Origin: an uncultured Methanoregula sp.
GTDB taxonomy: Archaea > Halobacteriota > Methanomicrobia > Methanomicrobiales > Methanospirillaceae
Assembly (NCBI RefSeq): GCF_963662735.1
Contig: NZ_OY759744.1
Location: 2,212,153-2,276,152, forward strand
Direction: 5' to 3'
Length of the DNA: 64,000 nt
The first letter of the stretch is position 1; every line of letters begins with the position of its first letter. Both the position numbers and the translations under genes were made by a program. Positions 1 through 8,033 of this stretch are shown here, piece after piece. The notes under the pieces were generated by a model that was given only the letters and a program-made list of their open reading frames with translations, searched no databases and was not told where the DNA came from.

Positions 1-432
1 CCCTTCGATCAGGTCACGGTAGCGGATGTATCCAAGGGAAAGCAGATTTATTTCACCGTCAAGGGATACAAGTCGATGATGATTGTTGTCGGGATATTCT
101 TTTACTATCTGGATGAGGATCGGCGATTTTCTTTTGCCGCGGATCCCGATGATCCAAAATTCACTCTTATCGATATCAAAACGAACGCAGAGACAATTCA
201 TTGCTACCAGATTGAGAGCGATTATACTATCCAGAAGGATTTATCCCTAGATGCAGGAAAATATTTCACGGACTACTTCGAACTTCCCCACCGGTATTCA
301 GGAGAAATGGATGAGGCACCCGGCAAACATTATATTCGGTTCAGGATTGCCGAGGGCATATACGAGTCGCAGAGGAAAAATCCCAAGTGGATCTGGGAGA
401 GCGATATGATCAAATTTACCCTCACAAAATAA
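1..432 (+). CDS. Hypothetical protein, 5' end outside window
   Basis: The reading frame is open from the first base of the window and runs through to the TAA at 430-432, so the gene starts upstream of the window. The visible part is about 143 residues. An internal ATG at 76 is only one of several methionines and is unlikely to be the true start, because the 25 codons before it look equally protein-like (including the stretch KGKQIYFTVKGYK). A short hydrophobic run (MMIVVGIFFYYL) follows, then a polar, aromatic-rich domain that could be a beta-sandwich. I do not recognise the family. The T-rich stretch directly after the stop may serve as a terminator. Confidence 0.6.
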   Translation, partial: PFDQVTVADVSKGKQIYFTVKGYKSMMIVVGIFFYYLDEDRRFSFAADPDDPKFTLIDIKTNAETIHCYQIESDYTIQKDLSLDAGKYFTDYFELPHRYSGEMDEAPGKHYIRFRIAEGIYESQRKNPKWIWESDMIKFTLTK

Positions 433-602
433 CTTTTTTACCTCTCCCCGATTGCAGGGAACATTTTTTCCTTCTTAATCTCTGAAAATCGTTCCCCGCT
501 CTGTCGGAATTCAAAGAATCACTCTTTATTTTCACAAATTCCCCTCTCATAATCAAAGCCCATCACCTCCTGCAATAAACAATAGTATGTCAAAGGGGCC
601 CC

Positions 603-698
603 GGCCTGCTCGCCTACGTGGTGATCCCGGGGCTTCTTGTCATCTGGGACCGGGTGCTCGACCACATCGGGTCAACCGGCGGGAACCCGCCAAAGTAA
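603..698 (+). pseudogene. C-terminal remnant of a membrane protein gene
   Basis: A 32-codon stretch ending in TAA at 696-698 reads as a hydrophobic helix, a charged amphipathic piece and a Gly/Pro tail (GLLAYVVIPGLLVIWDRVLD followed by HIGSTGGNPPK). Its base and codon use is GC-rich and gene-like, unlike the AT-rich sequence just before it. There is no start codon in frame: an in-frame stop lies at 576-578. It is followed by a hairpin with a T-run at 730-749. I infer the 3' end of a decayed or recombined membrane-protein gene; chance is the alternative. Confidence 0.35.
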
Positions 699-729
699 CG
701 CAGTGAGAATATGAAGGACCGGGGGATAC

Positions 730-749
730 CCCGCTTCGGGATTTTTTTT
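730..749 (+). terminator. Hairpin plus T8 terminator
   Basis: CCCG (730-733), a three-base loop and CGGG (737-740) are followed by A and eight T. This lies 32 bases after the stop of the gene remnant and looks like its surviving terminator. Confidence 0.5.
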
Positions 750-765
750 GGTTACTTTTCAGCAT

Positions 766-780
766 CCACAGTATCTGTGG
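766..780. repeat. Perfect 6-bp inverted repeat
   Basis: CCACAG (766-771), TAT, CTGTGG (775-780). It sits between the remnant's terminator and the antitoxin promoter. It could be a small hairpin or protein-binding site; the sequence shows no function. Confidence 0.35.
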
Positions 781-827
781 GTTATCCCCCGGGGAATATT
801 ACATTCCCCCCACACGAAAGAAGCTCC

Positions 828-836
828 TTTATGTTA
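828..836 (+). promoter_or_regulatory. TATA-like box of the antitoxin gene
   Basis: TTTATGTTA lies about 30-37 bases before the ATG at 866, the spacing expected for an archaeal TATA box with a very short leader. No ribosome binding site is visible before the ATG. Confidence 0.35.
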
Positions 837-865
837 TCCTACGTAAAAACTGAAATGATACAGGC

Positions 866-1174
866 ATGACAGCAATACCCCGGAAATATATTACCGATGC
901 CAGGAACCAGAAGCAGGCGGTGATTGTCGATCTTGAAACATTCAACCAGATGGAATCCATCATTGAGAACAACGGGCTCGCAAAATGTATGGAAGAGGCA
1001 GAATCTGATGAGACTTTTGTCCGTGCACGAAGCAAAGAAGCACTACCGGTCATTAAAAAAGGATTGAAAGCCGATTCTCCCGGCTCAAATGTTATATATA
1101 GTTATATAACAGAAAATAGTGCATGGCCTCGGACACGAAAGCGGTTCATTCTCCCCAGCTCGATACCGTCCTGA
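866..1174 (+). CDS. Antitoxin-like protein (Phd/RelB style)
   Basis: The first 75 residues look like a small archaeal type II antitoxin: a short beta-strand start (PRKYITDARNQKQAVIVDLE), then helical acidic segments (MEEAESDETF) and a lysine-rich tail. Such antitoxins bind DNA with the N-terminal part and wrap the toxin with the C-terminal part. The last 25-30 residues (from about NVIYSYITEN on) look like translated non-coding sequence: they run over a TATA-rich promoter and 52 bases into the next gene, so the original stop codon may have been lost. Together with the two genes that follow it forms a three-gene toxin-antitoxin-like locus. The family is assigned by appearance only; the toxin downstream supports it. 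Confidence 0.6.
   Translation: MTAIPRKYITDARNQKQAVIVDLETFNQMESIIENNGLAKCMEEAESDETFVRARSKEALPVIKKGLKADSPGSNVIYSYITENSAWPRTRKRFILPSSIPS
1091..1110 (+). promoter_or_regulatory. TATA-rich repeat and palindrome, promoter/operator
   Basis: GTTATATATA is followed directly by GTTATATAAC, which is itself a perfect 10-bp palindrome, so GTTATATA occurs twice in tandem. The box lies about 22-31 bases before the ATG at 1123, giving a leaderless or nearly leaderless transcript. Its position and symmetry suit both a promoter and an autoregulatory operator for a toxin-antitoxin locus; the operator role is inference. Confidence 0.5.
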
Positions 1175-1395
1175 TGGTTGAATCTTTCATCAGGGAACAT
1201 AGCGGGGAATACAAAAAACGTGCATTATGGGAGAACCTGCCCAAGAAAATGATGTACCAGACATTTTCTACAATTATAAGCTACCTTCAGGATTCCGGGA
1301 AGATTGCAACTGACGCCGACAAAAAAATATGCTGGATATATAATCCGGAGATTATAAATCGATATCTTCTCAACAATAACCTGAAGATCCGATGA
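1123..1395 (+). CDS. Small winged-helix-like protein of the toxin locus
   Basis: A 90-residue, lysine-rich protein with predicted helices followed by a strand-turn-strand end (ICWIYNPEIINRYLL), reminiscent of a winged helix; the stretch MYQTFSTIISYLQDSGKIAT resembles a recognition helix with its wing. Its stop overlaps the toxin start by four bases (ATGA at 1392-1395), so the two are almost surely translated together. It has its own TATA-rich promoter inside the upstream antitoxin ORF. I infer that it is the direct partner of the RelE-like toxin (DNA-binding antitoxin or repressor). No specific family is recognised. Confidence 0.6.
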   Translation: MASDTKAVHSPQLDTVLMVESFIREHSGEYKKRALWENLPKKMMYQTFSTIISYLQDSGKIATDADKKICWIYNPEIINRYLLNNNLKIR

Positions 1396-1721
1396 AGTCT
1401 GCCCTCTATTTTGCTGATGATCAGGTCAGACAGACTTTTTTCATGCTCCAGTCCGGTCGGGCAGAAGAGAAAGCGACCTATACCCAGCTGAATGCCGCTT
1501 TCGACATGATTACCGCTGATCCCTTTTGCGGGATCCAGGTTCCCAAACGGTTGATCCCAAAAATGTACATCACAAAATACGGGATCGACAATTTGTGGAA
1601 ATATAATTTCTGCAAAAACTGGCGGTTGATGTATTCTGTTGCTGGTGACGGGACGCAGATTATTGCTCTTATTCTGGAATGGCTGCCGCATAAGGAATAT
1701 GAGCGAAGGTTCGGGTACTAA
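1392..1721 (+). CDS. RelE/ParE-family toxin-like protein
   Basis: This 109-residue basic protein has the RelE/ParE shape: an N-terminal helical part (about 1-45), a basic stretch with PKRLIPKMYITKYGIDNLWK, then the strand pair NWRLMYSVAGDG-TQIIALILEW and a charged end (HKEYERRFGY). The pattern W-R-[LI]-x-Y followed by a hydrophobic strand ending in -EW- and a terminal Y-[ED]-R-R-F-G-Y is typical of RelE toxins, which cleave mRNA on the ribosome (ParE relatives poison gyrase instead). It overlaps the preceding gene by four bases. Which cellular target applies cannot be read from the sequence. Confidence 0.75.
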   Translation: MKSALYFADDQVRQTFFMLQSGRAEEKATYTQLNAAFDMITADPFCGIQVPKRLIPKMYITKYGIDNLWKYNFCKNWRLMYSVAGDGTQIIALILEWLPHKEYERRFGY

Positions 1722-1801
1722 TCTGCCTGGGGGTAAAACCTCCTTGCGAGTTTCCACGGTCCCCCGCTCCTCCCCCCAATACGGATCTCCCCCACCTTCT
1801 C

Positions 1802-1808
1802 TTATATA
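1802..1808 (+). promoter_or_regulatory. TATA box of the first four-cysteine gene
   Basis: TTATATA is centred 29 bases before the ATG at 1834, which makes the transcript leaderless. The paralog at 8817 has a TATA box at the same distance, and this helps to fix both starts. Confidence 0.6.
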
Positions 1809-1833
1809 TCCACGAACCCCCCATAGACCCGGC

Positions 1834-2139
1834 ATGAAATATACGGCACGGCATGTCCAGCGATTCTTAGAATCGGGAAAGATCGATGCCCTGCTCTGGA
1901 AGAGCAACTTCCCCACGCTGCTGCCAAGCCAGGTACCGGCCTGCGGGGATTGCGGGGAGTTCAAGGGCAGGACCTGTGAAGGCGGGCGGGACCCGGTAGA
2001 ATGTTTCCTTGCAAAAACCGGGGCTGCGGAGCCCGGGGACAAACCCCGGCTGAAAAAGCGGGACCCCATGCTCGGCCTTGGTTCGAGCAGATCAACGGGC
2101 CATGGTTCAATTAAAGAGTTCGATTTTTCGAAGGTATGA
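1834..2139 (+). CDS. Four-cysteine small protein, paralog 1
   Basis: A 101-residue protein whose start is set by the TATA box 29 bases upstream and by the start of the second copy at 8817; a longer frame back to 1639 only overlaps the toxin gene. The N-terminal 30 residues are basic and amphipathic (MKYTARHVQRFLESGKIDA). Four cysteines follow at 37, 40, 48 and 57 (C-x2-C-x7-C-x8-C), suitable for one zinc ion or an iron-sulfur cluster. Then comes a charged segment with KPRLKKRDPMLGLG and a divergent tail. By eye it is about 78 percent identical to the second copy over the first 83 residues, with all four cysteines kept. I do not recognise the family; the strong conservation between copies argues that it is a real gene. 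Confidence 0.75.
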   Translation: MKYTARHVQRFLESGKIDALLWKSNFPTLLPSQVPACGDCGEFKGRTCEGGRDPVECFLAKTGAAEPGDKPRLKKRDPMLGLGSSRSTGHGSIKEFDFSKV

Positions 2140-2336
2140 CCAGGATCATCCCGCACGGGATTTTTGCCCGGTAACAACCCCTTCATTTCTCCTGCAAAAA
2201 ATTTTCACTTAACGCCAGCGTTATCTGTGCTTCTGCCAAATCCTGGCATACTCGATCGGTTACCAGGGTTTTTACGGGCCGGATGCCCGGAATGCACCTG
2301 CAGACAAAAACCGTATCGGATGTTGGAGATAAAATA

Positions 2337-2747
2337 ATGTCAAAAAACATATCCATAATAATTGCACTTATCGCGCTGGTTCTCGTTGCAGGAGTTCCCA
2401 TGGTATCTGCAGATAACGATCTCTCAAACCGTGATATCCAGCTCGGTGGAGCTGTCGTCATTGGAGAAACGAACCTGAACGTGGGCCCGGCCCTGAATGG
2501 TGCAACATGCGACCCCCTCAACACGGAGCCGTACCTGACCGTCATCGGCTGGTGGCCATCGTCAGCAGATATCAAGACAACTTCTGCAGCCAAAATGATC
2601 GATCTTGCCAATCGCTATAACTCTCTCTGGATCGCACCCGCAGACTTTGTCGGGTTCACCGGAAACTGGTACCTGCTCGGCCCAGACGGGAAACCGGTTA
2701 ACTCCACCCCCCTGTTCCGTGTATTGTATTTCGAGATCGTTAAATGA
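2337..2747 (+). CDS. Secreted surface protein, DUF3821-like
   Basis: The start at ATG 2337 is chosen because GGAG lies eight bases before it and because it begins a clean signal peptide (MSKNISIIIALIALVLVAGV, then PMVSA before the likely cleavage site). An upstream ATG at 2283 would add 18 polar residues. The mature part of about 110 residues has the pattern I-x-L-G-G-A-V-V-I-G-E-x-N-L-N-V and a tryptophan-rich core ending in G-N-W-Y-L-L-G. This resembles the DUF3821 domain that Methanomicrobiales use in surface proteins. It has no C-terminal anchor, so it may be released or bound to the S-layer. The family assignment is by pattern memory. Confidence 0.65.
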   Translation: MSKNISIIIALIALVLVAGVPMVSADNDLSNRDIQLGGAVVIGETNLNVGPALNGATCDPLNTEPYLTVIGWWPSSADIKTTSAAKMIDLANRYNSLWIAPADFVGFTGNWYLLGPDGKPVNSTPLFRVLYFEIVK

Positions 2748-2891
2748 ACTGGAGGCAGCTCTTCTCTTTTCCCCCCGGGTCCGATTACTCTGTTCCCGTT
2801 GTTTACCAGGGCAGGGCTCCTGTGCTGATGTCTCGGCCTTCGCACGATTCTCATATGAATCCATCCAGGTATTTTTGCAAGGTCAGTTTTT

Positions 2892-3686
2892 CTACGGGGT
2901 ATCATCCGGTGATTTACCAATCTCGGTAAATGTAACCATCCTGCTGTACAGGGGATTTTTCGTATTGAGGGCTGCCATCTGGACCTCGCAGTCGATCAGG
3001 GACCCGTCTTTTCGCCGGAGTTTTACCCGTATCTTTGACTGCCCGTTGACCTTGAGTTCGGCCGCGATATGGTTTCCCGCACTGACAAAGTCTTCCTCGC
3101 TCCCGTACAGGTTCCGGGCCGGCATGCCGAGCAGTTCGCAGGGCTGGTACAGGAGCATGGTTGCAAGAGAATCATTGAGCCACTGGACCGTCCGGTTTTT
3201 TACAAGAGCTATCCCGAACGGGGATGCAGCAAGAATGGCGCCAAGCACTTCGTTGCGCTCCTCGATTGCGGCGGCCGCGTTCCTCCGCTCGACAGCCCGC
3301 CGGACCATGTGGGCAAGTTCGGCGAACTGGGATTTCGGGTCCCCGCCTTTCTGGAGATAGAAATCCGCTCCTTCGTTCAGGGCCTGGATAGCCACTTCTT
3401 CCCGGCCCCTTCCGGTAAAGAGGATGAACGGGATGCAGGTTGATGAGGTCCGCACGATTTTTAAGAATTCGATGCCGTCTTTTCCGGGCATCTGGTAATC
3501 GGATACAATGGCATCGTACGGGTAATGGCTGATCTTTTCCAGGGCTTCATCAGCAGAGTTTGCCGAATCGGTACAGAAATTTTCCCGCTCCAGGAAGCGC
3601 TGGGCAAGCGTTGCAAGGATTGGCTCGTCGTCAACTACAAGGACATGGATCATTTTTTTTCGCGTATCCAGGGAATCCGGTATCAT
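2892..3686 (-). CDS. Response regulator with receiver and PAS domains
   Basis: The receiver domain (about residues 12-130) has the acidic pair in VLVVDDEP, phosphoacceptor Asp63 in SDYQMPGKDG, the conserved threonine in FILFTGRGREE and the lysine in FYLQKGG. A PAS domain follows (about 145-250) and there is no output domain, so it may relay signals by protein contact. The start at 3686 is supported by a TATA box (3718-3725) about 35 bases upstream; the alternatives are 3653, just before the receiver domain, or 3755. Very similar receiver sequence occurs at the N terminus of the hybrid kinase at 57694, so the two belong to the same local expansion of signalling proteins. It is a single-gene unit. 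Confidence 0.9.
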   Translation of the reverse strand: MIPDSLDTRKKMIHVLVVDDEPILATLAQRFLERENFCTDSANSADEALEKISHYPYDAIVSDYQMPGKDGIEFLKIVRTSSTCIPFILFTGRGREEVAIQALNEGADFYLQKGGDPKSQFAELAHMVRRAVERRNAAAAIEERNEVLGAILAASPFGIALVKNRTVQWLNDSLATMLLYQPCELLGMPARNLYGSEEDFVSAGNHIAAELKVNGQSKIRVKLRRKDGSLIDCEVQMAALNTKNPLYSRMVTFTEIGKSPDDTP

Positions 3687-3717
3687 GAGGTGGTAAATAA
3701 CTTCCACCTTGGTGCTA

Positions 3718-3725
3718 TTTATAAA
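3718..3725 (-). promoter_or_regulatory. TATA box of the receiver-PAS gene
   Basis: TTTATAAA (near-palindromic) lies about 35 bases before the ATG at 3686 on the minus strand, predicting a leader of only a few bases. Confidence 0.5.
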
Positions 3726-3959
3726 TTTTTTATTTTGAAGAGTAAATAATTGCAACTTTTACGGGCCGGGGCCGCTCAATACTCCGGTAATTCCCTCGCA
3801 TCCCGTCCGTGACCGGACGCCGGGCCATATCATCATCCATCGCGGCAACCTGCCGGTGCACCGCGATACGAAAACAAAGGGTAGCGAGACCTGCAGGCGC
3901 CTGTTTCGATCACTCTGCTGGCAGAACAGTCTGCCAGAAAAAACCTGTGAACAACAGGA

Positions 3960-4454
3960 TTACAAAGCTAATGTATCGAGAACTTTTTCAACAGCACTCT
4001 CAAAATTCCCGGAACAATCGATGGTGATATCCGCATACTTTTCATAGAATGGGATTCGCTCGTTGTACATATCGGGAAAGCTCTGGCCCGCATGCAGGAC
4101 AATTCCCCGGGTTGTGATGTTATTGATCCGGTGAACCATTTCATCGAGCGGGATCTTCAGGTAAATGACAATGCCTCCTGATTTCAGGTGCTTCATGGCT
4201 TTTTCGCTGAAAACCACACTGCCTCCCGTGGCAATGACCGTATTCTGGCAGTGAAGCGAGAGTACCGCGTCCTCCTCGATTTTCTTGAACGCATCGATCC
4301 CATCCGTATCGATGATATCCTGCAGGAGCCGGCCGGTATGCTCCTGTATAACGATATCGGTATCGGTAAATTTCATCCCGAGCGTTTTTGCTAAAATGAC
4401 CCCGAGCGTACTCTTGCCAGCGCCGGGTACGCCGATAATAATGATGTTTTTCAT
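3960..4454 (-). CDS. Shikimate-kinase-like P-loop kinase
   Basis: A 164-residue protein with Walker A motif GVPGAGKST (8-16), a DTD motif (31-33) and ATGGSV (75-80), the layout of bacterial-type shikimate kinase (AroK), which phosphorylates shikimate at the 3-OH. Two canonical features differ: the shikimate-binding arginine of the F-R-x-x-E motif is lysine here (AFKKIEE), and the usual GGG is only GG. Most archaea use an unrelated GHMP-family shikimate kinase, so the substrate may be different. The start at 4454 begins directly before the P-loop strand; the longer frame to 4571 adds an unstructured stretch. A TATA-like box lies at about 4493-4499. Its neighbours give no pathway hint. Confidence 0.7.
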   Translation of the reverse strand: MKNIIIIGVPGAGKSTLGVILAKTLGMKFTDTDIVIQEHTGRLLQDIIDTDGIDAFKKIEEDAVLSLHCQNTVIATGGSVVFSEKAMKHLKSGGIVIYLKIPLDEMVHRINNITTRGIVLHAGQSFPDMYNERIPFYEKYADITIDCSGNFESAVEKVLDTLAL

Positions 4455-4589
4455 GGCCAAAAATTTCCTTAAATGCATTGGGGGTATCCGGTGTATAAAT
4501 CCTGTTTTGTAGAAACGGTCCTGTCGAAGGCCGGGCACGGGACAAAAAGAGCAGCCAGGCCCGCTCGTCACATCCCCGATGGAAAGATC

Positions 4590-5027
4590 CTAACGTGCCT
4601 TTCCGTATTTCTCAAACGCCTGTTCGATCCGCTCGAAATCAGCTTTCTGGATCTCGAGCAGGCCGAAGCGGAATGCAGACCCCCAGGATCTCTTATTCCG
4701 GATAAACTCCAGGTCCTGGATGAGCGGCTCTATCTTTACCTCGCCGGTCAGCTGGTAGTTCACCTTTCTCCGGAACGGCCTGAAATCCGGCGACATCTCG
4801 ACCTGGACGATCTCGTTGTCAGCCACTTCACCAAGAGCGGTGAACGCGTGGAGCGGATCGTTCCCGCCGAATACGGTTTTCGGAGAATAATAGATGATCC
4901 GGTCACCGGCATGCATTCTTGCAAGGCCGGACCGTTTCCCGTGCCCAGCCTGTGCAAATCCCCCGTTCACGCCAAGCATCACATGTTCCTCTGACGCGAC
5001 AATGATCCAGTACCGCAAAGTTGTCAT
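4590..5027 (-). CDS. EVE domain protein (UPF0310)
   Basis: This 145-residue protein matches the EVE/UPF0310 family: the opening MTTLRYWIIVASEEH, the central GDRIIYYSPKTVFGG with ALGEV, and the C-terminal part with FIRNKRSWGSAFRFGLLEI. EVE domains are PUA-like folds thought to bind modified bases in DNA or RNA. Family length is about 140-150, so the gene is complete. It lies 135 bases upstream of the P-loop kinase on the same strand, with a separate start. The binding partner is not visible from the sequence. Confidence 0.85.
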   Translation of the reverse strand: MTTLRYWIIVASEEHVMLGVNGGFAQAGHGKRSGLARMHAGDRIIYYSPKTVFGGNDPLHAFTALGEVADNEIVQVEMSPDFRPFRRKVNYQLTGEVKIEPLIQDLEFIRNKRSWGSAFRFGLLEIQKADFERIEQAFEKYGKAR

Positions 5028-6534
5028 AATCCTCCCTCTTTTCCATCAGGTTTGCCGGTGATCAGCACAGGACTGCGATCCCCTGCTGCTGTCACTCAGC
5101 ACCGCATCCCGGTATACCGTCAGCAAATTACTCTGATTACAGCGTTTTAAGGAATTATAAAAGATAAAATACGTTGTTCAATTTCATATTTTGAAAACAA
5201 CCCGGCTGTGTGTTTTCTTCTTACCCGGCTGATGGCAGGAATGAGAACTCCCGGTACACGTGCCGGCCCGCCCTGCCCTGCGGGCTGGAGTAAATTCCGG
5301 AAAAGACCTGAAAACCGGTGTCACGCCGGGAGTATTTTACCTGACCACAAAGTTTGAAAATGAGCCGTAAGATATCCTCAATACAGTATGTCCGACACAT
5401 TCAGGATCCCTGGAAACTGGTTCAGGCATCACTCGACAAAAGCCAGGAAACACCTGAACAAGGGTTTCCGGCTGACAGAAAAACAGTACTTCAGGCGCTT
5501 TGGGGAGTTTTTGAAAAAATGCAAATCCTGCGGCGGAAAACCTGATAAAAGGAGTTACGGCATCTCTTATTCCGGTATGGTGTGATCTCTCAATACCCTG
5601 CCCTGTTTTCCCGATCGGTAATTTACTCACAAGGAAATTATTTCCGCTTACTGTAACCTGAGATAGCCAACAATATGTTCGTTTCATCAGACCCGGGCAG
5701 GATCCTGCCCGGGGTCGGTGGGACCCGCATCCGGCAGATCACGGCAGAACACCCCGGCACCCGGACAATCCATGGAGTCTACCGGCGCTCGCGGGAGTCT
5801 GAGACCGGCAATCAAACCGCCTTTGCAATGACGGTCCCTGTCAGACCGGCATTAGGGCATCCTATAGCACCATATCTTTTTTCTCTCCCGGATCGATTTT
5901 GAGAAAGAATGGTTATTACCACGGATGTATTCTCCTCATTCAATACCCGGTGACCGTTATCGAAACCCGCATTTGCCTACGGTGTACCCACATTATGACT
6001 GCAGAAAACGGATCCCGGATCACAGCCCGAACACTTCTTTTACAACCGGAGAATTTCCTGCGGAAATGCCTAAAAATTCGTTTCAAAATCTGGATTTCAT
6101 GAAAAAATTTATCCCCCCACCCAATTCAGACAGACATTTGGTAATGGTTATCCATGTACCGGGAATTTCCGCGTACCAGACCGTTGACAAGTCGGATTGC
6201 CGGGGAAACATCCCTGCGCTTTGAGGCGAACCACATCATGGACCGGAGCCCCGGTGCCTGGTGGATCGTCCTGAAAAATATGGGGTGGATGAATCGATCG
6301 ATGCCGGATACCAGGATTGAATGTGAGAATCACCAGGATTTCCGGCCCCGGGGGGTCTTCGGATATCGTATCATTCGCTTCCTGCTGCCCGTTTCCGGGA
6401 ATGCTCCTGGCAGTACTATGCGTCATCCGGAAGAGAGTTGAGGGAGTTCCCGGTGGAGTCTTGGCAATGTACAGGGGTCCTGGTGAAGTCATGAACGAAG
6501 TCTGTAAAAAGATTGTATATTTCGGGTGAATTCC
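5028..6534. other. 1.5 kb with no convincing gene
   Basis: Several short frames exist on both strands but none shows a recognisable motif together with a good start signal. An AT-rich patch at about 5150-5200 probably holds the promoter of the EVE gene on the minus strand. The best candidate small gene is listed separately at 5388. GC content is uneven, and the stretch may be decayed coding DNA. Confidence 0.4.
5388..5585 (+). CDS. Possible small basic protein
   Basis: A 65-codon frame with many Arg, Lys and aromatic residues (NWFRHHSTKARKHLNKGF), a second basic stretch (EKQYFRRFGEFLKK) and a single CKSCGG motif. It begins with ATG but has no clear ribosome binding site. A competing 63-codon frame (5354-5545) and a minus-strand frame overlap it. 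It is reported only because of its composition; no family is recognised. Confidence 0.2.
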   Translation: MSDTFRIPGNWFRHHSTKARKHLNKGFRLTEKQYFRRFGEFLKKCKSCGGKPDKRSYGISYSGMV

Positions 6535-8016
6535 ATGATTGAATTAAAAGAATACGAACTGATGTTTGAGTCTAATCCTCTTGCACAGGCAGTCATCGAT
6601 CGGGATTTGAACTTTGTCAAGGTAAACATGGCATTCGTGAACCTCTGGGGATATCCTGCAGACCGGCTCCTTGCCATGAAAATTACGGATCTCCGCACGC
6701 AGGGCCTGGTAAAATATCTCAAAGACTCAGGCGAGTCATATACCGATGCGATTACCCTGAAGAAAAGAACCATGGGCGAATCCACCGTAGAATCTCCTTC
6801 CGGTTTCCACGTAGTCCAGCGGGCAAATATCCCGATTCTTGATGACAAAGGCGAGGTAATCTATGTTTACGTCACTTACCATGAGGTCACGAAGATTGTC
6901 AAAACGCAGGATTATATGGCCAGTGAAATCGACGAGTTCATCAAGGTCTATAATAAGATGGCGGCAGGCGATCTGACCGCGAGATACCCGGTTACCAAGC
7001 CCGATGATCCCGATCTTCACAACACGTTCGAATTCCTCACAAAACTGAGGGAGTCAGTACGCGGTGTTGTCGGGAATCTCCAGGTAAATATCAAGGCGGT
7101 CAACAGCCAGATGACATCCCTGACGGCAACCACCGATAATGCAGCCCGGAGCGTGGAAGATGCCTCAAAGAGCGTGAGCCAGATAGCTAAAAATGCCGGC
7201 GAGGTTTCCGAAAATGCCCAGAAAGCCTCCGAAGGTGTTGAACAGATGTCCAAGGCCATGCAGGACATGAGCGCCGCGGTTGAGGAAATTACCTCCAGCA
7301 TGGAAAGTGTCTCGTCGCAGGCAAACAATGCGAATGCTTCGGCCAAGAGTGGGGCGATCCTTGCAGACAATGTCAATAAAGACATGACAGAGATTACGGG
7401 TGCAACAAACAATGTCCACGGCATTATCCGGGAAATCGAGAAACAGATGAGCGATATCGGCAAGATCATCGTCCTGATCCGGGATCTTGCCAGCCAGACC
7501 AATCTCCTGGCACTCAATGCAGCTATCGAAGCAGCCCGGGCCGGAGAGCATGGCCGGGGATTTGCGGTTGTTGCTTCCGAAGTAAAATCGCTGGCGCAGG
7601 AATCCCGCTCCAGTGCGGAAAAGATCGAAGAAATGATAACGCACCTCAACCTCGCCACCAAAAAGGCAACCGATGCCATGGAAGGATCCAGGGCTCTTGT
7701 CACCAAAGGTTTCCAGGAATCCCAGCAGGCGCTTGAAGCCTTTAAGCAGATCCAGAAAGCCGCAGAAACAGTTGCCAACAGTGCCTCCGAAGTCGCTGCC
7801 GCCACGGAAGAGCAGGCCGCAACCACCGAAGAGATAACGGCAAGCGTGCATGAAGTGGCAAACCTGATCGAACGGACGGCAAAGGAAGCCGGTGACGCTG
7901 CTGCTGCAACCGAAGAGTCAGCTGCTGCAATTGACGAGATCACACGAATGATCCAGACGGTCAACGAGGTTGCAGTCCAGGCAATGGAAGCCAATAAAAA
8001 ATTCAAGGTGGATTGA
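6535..8016 (+). CDS. Soluble methyl-accepting chemotaxis protein with PAS
   Basis: This protein of about 493 residues has an N-terminal PAS domain (about 5-125), a HAMP-like segment (about 140-175) and a long coiled-coil signalling domain. The hairpin tip ([18 protein letters not shown], starting near residue 320) is the invariant contact site for CheA and CheW. No membrane helix is present, so the receptor is cytoplasmic and probably senses a redox or small-molecule signal through PAS. The start at 6535 is preferred to the GTG at 6526 because GGTGA lies five bases before it. The downstream cheW begins 18 bases after the stop. No cheA, cheR or cheB lies in the window, so this pair must work with a kinase encoded elsewhere. 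Confidence 0.92.
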   Translation: MIELKEYELMFESNPLAQAVIDRDLNFVKVNMAFVNLWGYPADRLLAMKITDLRTQGLVKYLKDSGESYTDAITLKKRTMGESTVESPSGFHVVQRANIPILDDKGEVIYVYVTYHEVTKIVKTQDYMASEIDEFIKVYNKMAAGDLTARYPVTKPDDPDLHNTFEFLTKLRESVRGVVGNLQVNIKAVNSQMTSLTATTDNAARSVEDASKSVSQIAKNAGEVSENAQKASEGVEQMSKAMQDMSAAVEEITSSMESVSSQANNANASAKSGAILADNVNKDMTEITGATNNVHGIIREIEKQMSDIGKIIVLIRDLASQTNLLALNAAIEAARAGEHGRGFAVVASEVKSLAQESRSSAEKIEEMITHLNLATKKATDAMEGSRALVTKGFQESQQALEAFKQIQKAAETVANSASEVAAATEEQAATTEEITASVHEVANLIERTAKEAGDAAAATEESAAAIDEITRMIQTVNEVAVQAMEANKKFKVD

Positions 8017-8033
8017 CCTTACGGGAACTGCCC

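Noticed and set aside
1287..2186. Minus-strand frame of 299 codons
   Set aside because: Antisense to the toxin and the four-cysteine gene, whose paralog and promoter support the plus strand.
7017..8006. Minus-strand frame of 329 codons, Ser/Ala-rich
   Set aside because: Shadow of the chemoreceptor coiled coil; repetitive composition mirrors the real gene.
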